Below the pieces are notes generated by a model. The model saw only the letters and a program-made list of their open reading frames with translations, made no database searches and had not been told where the DNA came from. The position numbers were made by a program, and so were the translations under genes. 64,000 nucleotides of DNA from Verrucomicrobiota bacterium. Its GTDB lineage: Bacteria; Verrucomicrobiota; Verrucomicrobiia; Opitutales; Opitutaceae. The stretch spans positions 47,237-111,236 of the forward strand of contig JAGVUB010000018.1 of NCBI GenBank assembly GCA_019136515.1, in the 5' to 3' direction. Positions within the stretch are counted from its first letter, which is position 1. The number at the start of each line of letters is the position of its first letter. This document shows positions 61,076 to 64,000 of this stretch, piece by piece.

Positions 61076-61133
61076 GAGGCCGGCAAGGCTCAATGCGCCG
61101 CCGGCGCAGGCAAGCCAACAGATCCGGGCGCGA

Positions 61134-61607
61134 TCACTCCAACTGCGCGCGGATCCGCGCCGCGATGGGCTCCAGTTCGCGCACTGGCACCCGTTCCCCC
61201 ACGTGGCTCTGCCCGCCGGCATCACCCGCGTGCCGCGGGACGACGTGCAGATGGGTGTGGAAAACCGTCTGGCCTGCCGCCACACCGGCGTTCATCCGGA
61301 AGTTGAATCCCTCGGCCGGCAACCCGGCCCTCCGGATCGCCCGGGCGATCTTCTGGGCGACGACCATCAGCTCCTTCGCGGTGTCGGCCGGAACCGTGAG
61401 GATGTCGGCGGCGTGCTGCACCGGCACCACCAGGACGTGTCCGGGGTTGTGCGGCGCGATGTCCATGAACGCGACCACGCGCTCGTCGCGATAGACGATC
61501 GCCGCCTCGGCCCGACCAGCCGCGATCTCGCAAAACACGCACGTTTTCGGCTCCCCGGCGAACGCGACGCCGGCGACCAGGAACAAACCAATCAGGAGAA
61601 GGCGCAT
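61134..61607 (-). CDS. HIT family protein with N-terminal signal sequence
   Basis: A 157-residue histidine-triad protein of the Hint branch. CVFCEIAAG is the usual zinc-type start, APHNPGHVLVVP is followed by a helix, and FHTHLHVVPRH contains the H-x-H-x-H triad. Before the domain there is a clear hydrophobic leader (RLLLIGLFLVAGVAFA, cleavage near residue 19). Hint proteins are cytoplasmic as a rule, so export would be unusual. The upstream ATG at 61640 would place 11 polar residues before the leader; the ATG at 61605-61607 is preferred. The reaction would be hydrolysis of nucleoside phosphoramidates or adenylates. Confidence 0.85.
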   Translation of the reverse strand: MRLLLIGLFLVAGVAFAGEPKTCVFCEIAAGRAEAAIVYRDERVVAFMDIAPHNPGHVLVVPVQHAADILTVPADTAKELMVVAQKIARAIRRAGLPAEGFNFRMNAGVAAGQTVFHTHLHVVPRHAGDAGGQSHVGERVPVRELEPIAARIRAQLE

Positions 61608-61685
61608 GCCCTCAGGTAGCACGCCATCTCCGGTTGCCAAGCCCCGACCGGGAGCGGGGCAACGACCTTCGCCCGCCCCACCCGC

Positions 61686-62378
61686 TCACTTCACCGCGTA
61701 GAATCCGGCCTGCAGGTACGCGCGCCACAGCACCTCCACGGAAGTGAAGCCGACCTCGCGCAGCAGCGCCAGGTGCTCGGCGATCCGCACGGGTTTCAGC
61801 TCCGTGCCGAAGCGCGCGAGATGCTGCTCCACCGCCGCCGGCGTCCGCCCCTGCCGCTCCTGGAACTCGCGCCAACGCCACAGTCCGGTCTCGCGCCCGC
61901 GGGCCGACTCGCACTCGACGTTCTCGAACACCACCAGCACGCCGCCCGGTTCCAGCACCTCGAAACAGGCGCGCACCGCCGCCCGTCGCGCCTCCGGCTC
62001 CAAATAGTGGTGGCACAGGATCGCCGTCACCACCTGCGCCCGCAGCCGCGGTGCGACTCTCGACAGGCCGTCGCTGCCGGTCGGCTCCAAAAACCGCACC
62101 CGGTCCTCGGGCAGAGCGCCGAGCCGCTGCCGCGCCTGCCCGAGCATCGCTGCCGACGGATCGGCGACGACAAACCGCGTGCGCGGGAACAACGGCAGCG
62201 CCCGCTCAACCAGCGCCCCCGTGCCCGCGCCCGTGTCGAGCCACACCGCCGGCTCGCCGGCGCAGGTGCGCACGAGGTCGATCGTCTCGGTCTGGATCGC
62301 ATCGTAGTACGGGATGACCTTGCGAACCTCGGAGTCGTACTGCGCCGCCGGGTGGGCCGATTTGTTGTCGTTGGCCAT
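61686..62378 (-). CDS. Class I SAM-dependent methyltransferase
   Basis: A 230-residue methyltransferase. The SAM loop is VWLDTGAGTGALVERAL, with Asp in FVVADPSAAML as the ribose contact. EPTGSDGLSR and AILCHHYLEPEARRAAVRAC cover motifs II and III, and FEVLEPGGVLVVFENVE is typical. The substrate is unknown. The ATG at 62376-62378 is the first in frame. thrC lies upstream on the same strand, 57 bases away. Confidence 0.88.
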   Translation of the reverse strand: MANDNKSAHPAAQYDSEVRKVIPYYDAIQTETIDLVRTCAGEPAVWLDTGAGTGALVERALPLFPRTRFVVADPSAAMLGQARQRLGALPEDRVRFLEPTGSDGLSRVAPRLRAQVVTAILCHHYLEPEARRAAVRACFEVLEPGGVLVVFENVECESARGRETGLWRWREFQERQGRTPAAVEQHLARFGTELKPVRIAEHLALLREVGFTSVEVLWRAYLQAGFYAVK

Positions 62379-62435
62379 GGGAAAGAGTCGATCAAGGCCG
62401 CGGAATGGCTTCCGGCTCAGCCTATGCCCTACCCC

Positions 62436-63788
62436 TCAGTGCGCCTCGATGAAGCTGCGCACGGCAGCGACGGTGGCGGGGATCCGGTGCTTGATGAGCG
62501 GCTTCGCCTTGAGCGACTCGAGCCGCGGGTGCGTGACCTCGCGGCCGATGCAGCGGGCGATCACGTCCGGGAACTTCGCCGGGTGCGCGGTGGAGAGCAC
62601 CACCGCCGGGCGGTCCTTCGGCAGATCCTTGAAGCCGCACGCGGTGTGCGGATCGACGACGTAGCCGAAACGCTGGTGCACCTCGCGGATGATCTGCTCG
62701 ATCTCGGCGTCGCTCGCGCGGGAGGCGGTGAAGATGTCGCGGTTGAAGTTCGCGAACTGGTAGCGGCCGGTCTGCTTGAACTCCGCCATCACGGCACGCA
62801 CCCGGGCCGGGTCGCGGCCTTCGGCGAAGTAAAGGAAGCGCTCGAAGTTCGACGACACCTGGATGTCCATCGACGGCGCGTGGCTCGGGTGCACGGCGGC
62901 CACCGAGTAGTCGCCCGTGGTGAAGAGGCGGTAGAGGATGTCATTCTGGTTCGTGGCGACGCGGAAACCGGAGAACGGCACGCCCATCTTCTGCACCATC
63001 CAGCCGGCGAGCACGTTGCCGAAGTTGCCGGTGGGCACGATGAACTCCGCCCGCTCGCGCGCCTCGGCCGGCAGCCGCAGCCACGCCCACAGGTAGTACA
63101 CGCACTGCGCGAGCACGCGGGCGAGGTTGATCGAGTTCACCGCGCTGAGGCGGTGGCGGACGCGGAAATCCTGGTCCTCGAAGATCGTCTTCAGCGCCGC
63201 TTGCGCGTCGTCGAACGTACCGTCGACGGCGAGGGCGAACACGTTATCCGCCCCGGTGCAGGCCATCTGGCGCTCCTGCAGCGGCGACACGCGGCCGTCC
63301 GGATACAGGATGAAGATCTTGGCCCGCGCGCGGCCGAGCAGGCCGTGGATGGCGGCGGCGCCGGTGTCGCCCGAGGTGGCGCCGAGCACCGTGAGCGACT
63401 CGTCGCGGGTCACGCACTGGTGCTCGTAGAGGTGGCCGAGGAACTGGAGCGCGAAGTCCTTGAACGCGAGGGTCGGCCCGTGGAAAAGCTCGAGCACCCA
63501 GGTCTGGTCGTCGAGCTGGCGCAGCGGGGCGATGTCGGCGTGGTCGAACTTCGTGTACGCGGCGGCCGCCATGCGCGCGAGATCGGCGGCCGGGATGTCG
63601 GTGGCGAAGAGCGCGAAGAACTCGCGGAGCAGCTCCGGATACGAGAGCTTGGCCCAGCCCTGCCATTTGCCGGAGAGGTCGGGCAGCGACTCGGGCAGGA
63701 ACAGCCCGCCATCGGGCGCGAGGCCGAGGGCGACGGCTTCGGAGAACGAGACGGCGGGAGTCTGACCGCGGGTGGAGATGAAGCGCAT
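62436..63788 (-). CDS. thrC: Threonine synthase
   Basis: A 450-residue PLP enzyme converting O-phosphohomoserine to threonine. The PLP lysine is Lys110 in HGPTLAFKDFALQFLG. The start RFISTRGQTPAVSFSEAVAL, then VLGATSGDTGAAAIHGL, NSINLARVLAQCVYYLW and VPTGNFGNVLAGWM are characteristic of the long bacterial form. The frame is open upstream; the ATG at 63786-63788 is the family start. It is co-oriented with the downstream methyltransferase gene. Confidence 0.96.
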   Translation of the reverse strand: MRFISTRGQTPAVSFSEAVALGLAPDGGLFLPESLPDLSGKWQGWAKLSYPELLREFFALFATDIPAADLARMAAAAYTKFDHADIAPLRQLDDQTWVLELFHGPTLAFKDFALQFLGHLYEHQCVTRDESLTVLGATSGDTGAAAIHGLLGRARAKIFILYPDGRVSPLQERQMACTGADNVFALAVDGTFDDAQAALKTIFEDQDFRVRHRLSAVNSINLARVLAQCVYYLWAWLRLPAEARERAEFIVPTGNFGNVLAGWMVQKMGVPFSGFRVATNQNDILYRLFTTGDYSVAAVHPSHAPSMDIQVSSNFERFLYFAEGRDPARVRAVMAEFKQTGRYQFANFNRDIFTASRASDAEIEQIIREVHQRFGYVVDPHTACGFKDLPKDRPAVVLSTAHPAKFPDVIARCIGREVTHPRLESLKAKPLIKHRIPATVAAVRSFIEAH

Positions 63789-63903
63789 GGCGGATGAAAA
63801 GTAGTGAGTAGCGAGCGGCGGGGGGCGAGGAGGAAAACGGCACCGCCGCCAGCCAGTGCAAGAGTCGAGATTGAGCACCGCCCTGCCCCCGTAGATGCCA
63901 TGA

Positions 63904-63941
63904 GGCCGACAGGCGGGACGAAGAGGTCCAACCTGTCGGCC
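63904..63941. repeat. Perfect hairpin directly before the last gene
   Basis: A 10-bp perfect stem (GGCCGACAGG at 63904-63913 and CCTGTCGGCC at 63932-63941) with an 18-base loop ends two bases before the ATG at 63944. The loop carries AAGAGGT. It could hide the ribosome site of the downstream gene. Confidence 0.7.
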
Positions 63942-63943
63942 GT

Positions 63944-64000
63944 ATGGTTACTACAACTAACATCCGCAAACTGAACGACCGCATTCTCGCCAGCAAGTGC
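63944..64000 (+). CDS. Start of an unidentified gene, cut by the window edge
   Basis: An open frame of 19 codons begins with ATG at 63944 (MVTTTNIRKLNDRILASKC) and continues past the edge. Base use is less GC-rich than in neighbouring genes at its start. Too little is visible to name a family. It is divergent from thrC. Confidence 0.45.
   Translation, partial: MVTTTNIRKLNDRILASKC

Overview
The window is GC-rich throughout and reads as a chromosomal segment of a Gram-negative member of the Verrucomicrobiota, most like an Opitutaceae relative. The reasons are the tandem DUF3857/transglutaminase-like exported proteins, an exosortase with an EpsI-type protein, a free-standing four-helix-bundle gene, heptanucleotide repeats, and the HIT-PhoH-7TM/HD-YbeY gene order. 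This placement is inference from gene content; there is no rRNA gene in the window. I see no phage, transposase or CRISPR array.

Layout. Positions 1-596 hold the N-terminal part of an exosortase (minus). 752-5308 is a plus-strand operon: HIT hydrolase, PhoH, PgpH/YqfF-type HD phosphohydrolase, YbeY. 5356-6667 has a RecO-like protein and a DUF502 membrane protein (minus). 6842-9679 is a large PD-(D/E)XK nuclease/XPD-like helicase whose reading frame contains heptanucleotide repeat tracts. 9872-16757 carries two envelope-associated unknowns, an exported beta-carbonic anhydrase, an M2-like peptidase, gcvT-gcvH and two small membrane proteins. 16763-21960 is a MacA/MacB-like efflux operon (adaptor, ATPase, two permeases) with a four-helix-bundle gene between inverted heptamer arrays inserted exactly between ATPase and permease. 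22189-22800 is SlyD.

22943-36272 is the most unusual region: six consecutive exported DUF3857/transglutaminase-fold paralogues on the minus strand. Two keep a Cys-His-Asp triad and four have lost it. Two inactive/active pairs are translationally close, and three of the spacers share a conserved upstream box. 36481-37984 holds an iron-type alcohol dehydrogenase and an LsrG/ABM-like protein.

38163-45551 is a signalling island: hybrid histidine kinase, response regulator, 2',3'-cyclic phosphodiesterase, a double-receiver protein with a STAS-like tail, CheX and an HDOD protein. 45795-50573 has a putative lipoprotein, QueA and an M16 peptidase. 50736-57675 is a tightly overlapping minus-strand operon for exopolysaccharide or glycan work: acyl carrier protein, SDR, acyl-AMP ligase, PglD-like acetyltransferase, EpsI, DegT aminotransferase, and a membrane-bound CapD/WbpM-like dehydratase. 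Then follow tRNA-Val(UAC), a REP-like hairpin pair, asd, an L,D-transpeptidase, a DUF2293 protein, an exported HIT protein, a methyltransferase and thrC. A new plus-strand gene starts at 63944 and runs off the right edge.

How the genes fit together: much of the window concerns the envelope (exosortase/EpsI glycan pathway, efflux, exported peptidases, transglutaminase array, L,D-transpeptidase), with a signalling block in the middle and housekeeping genes between.
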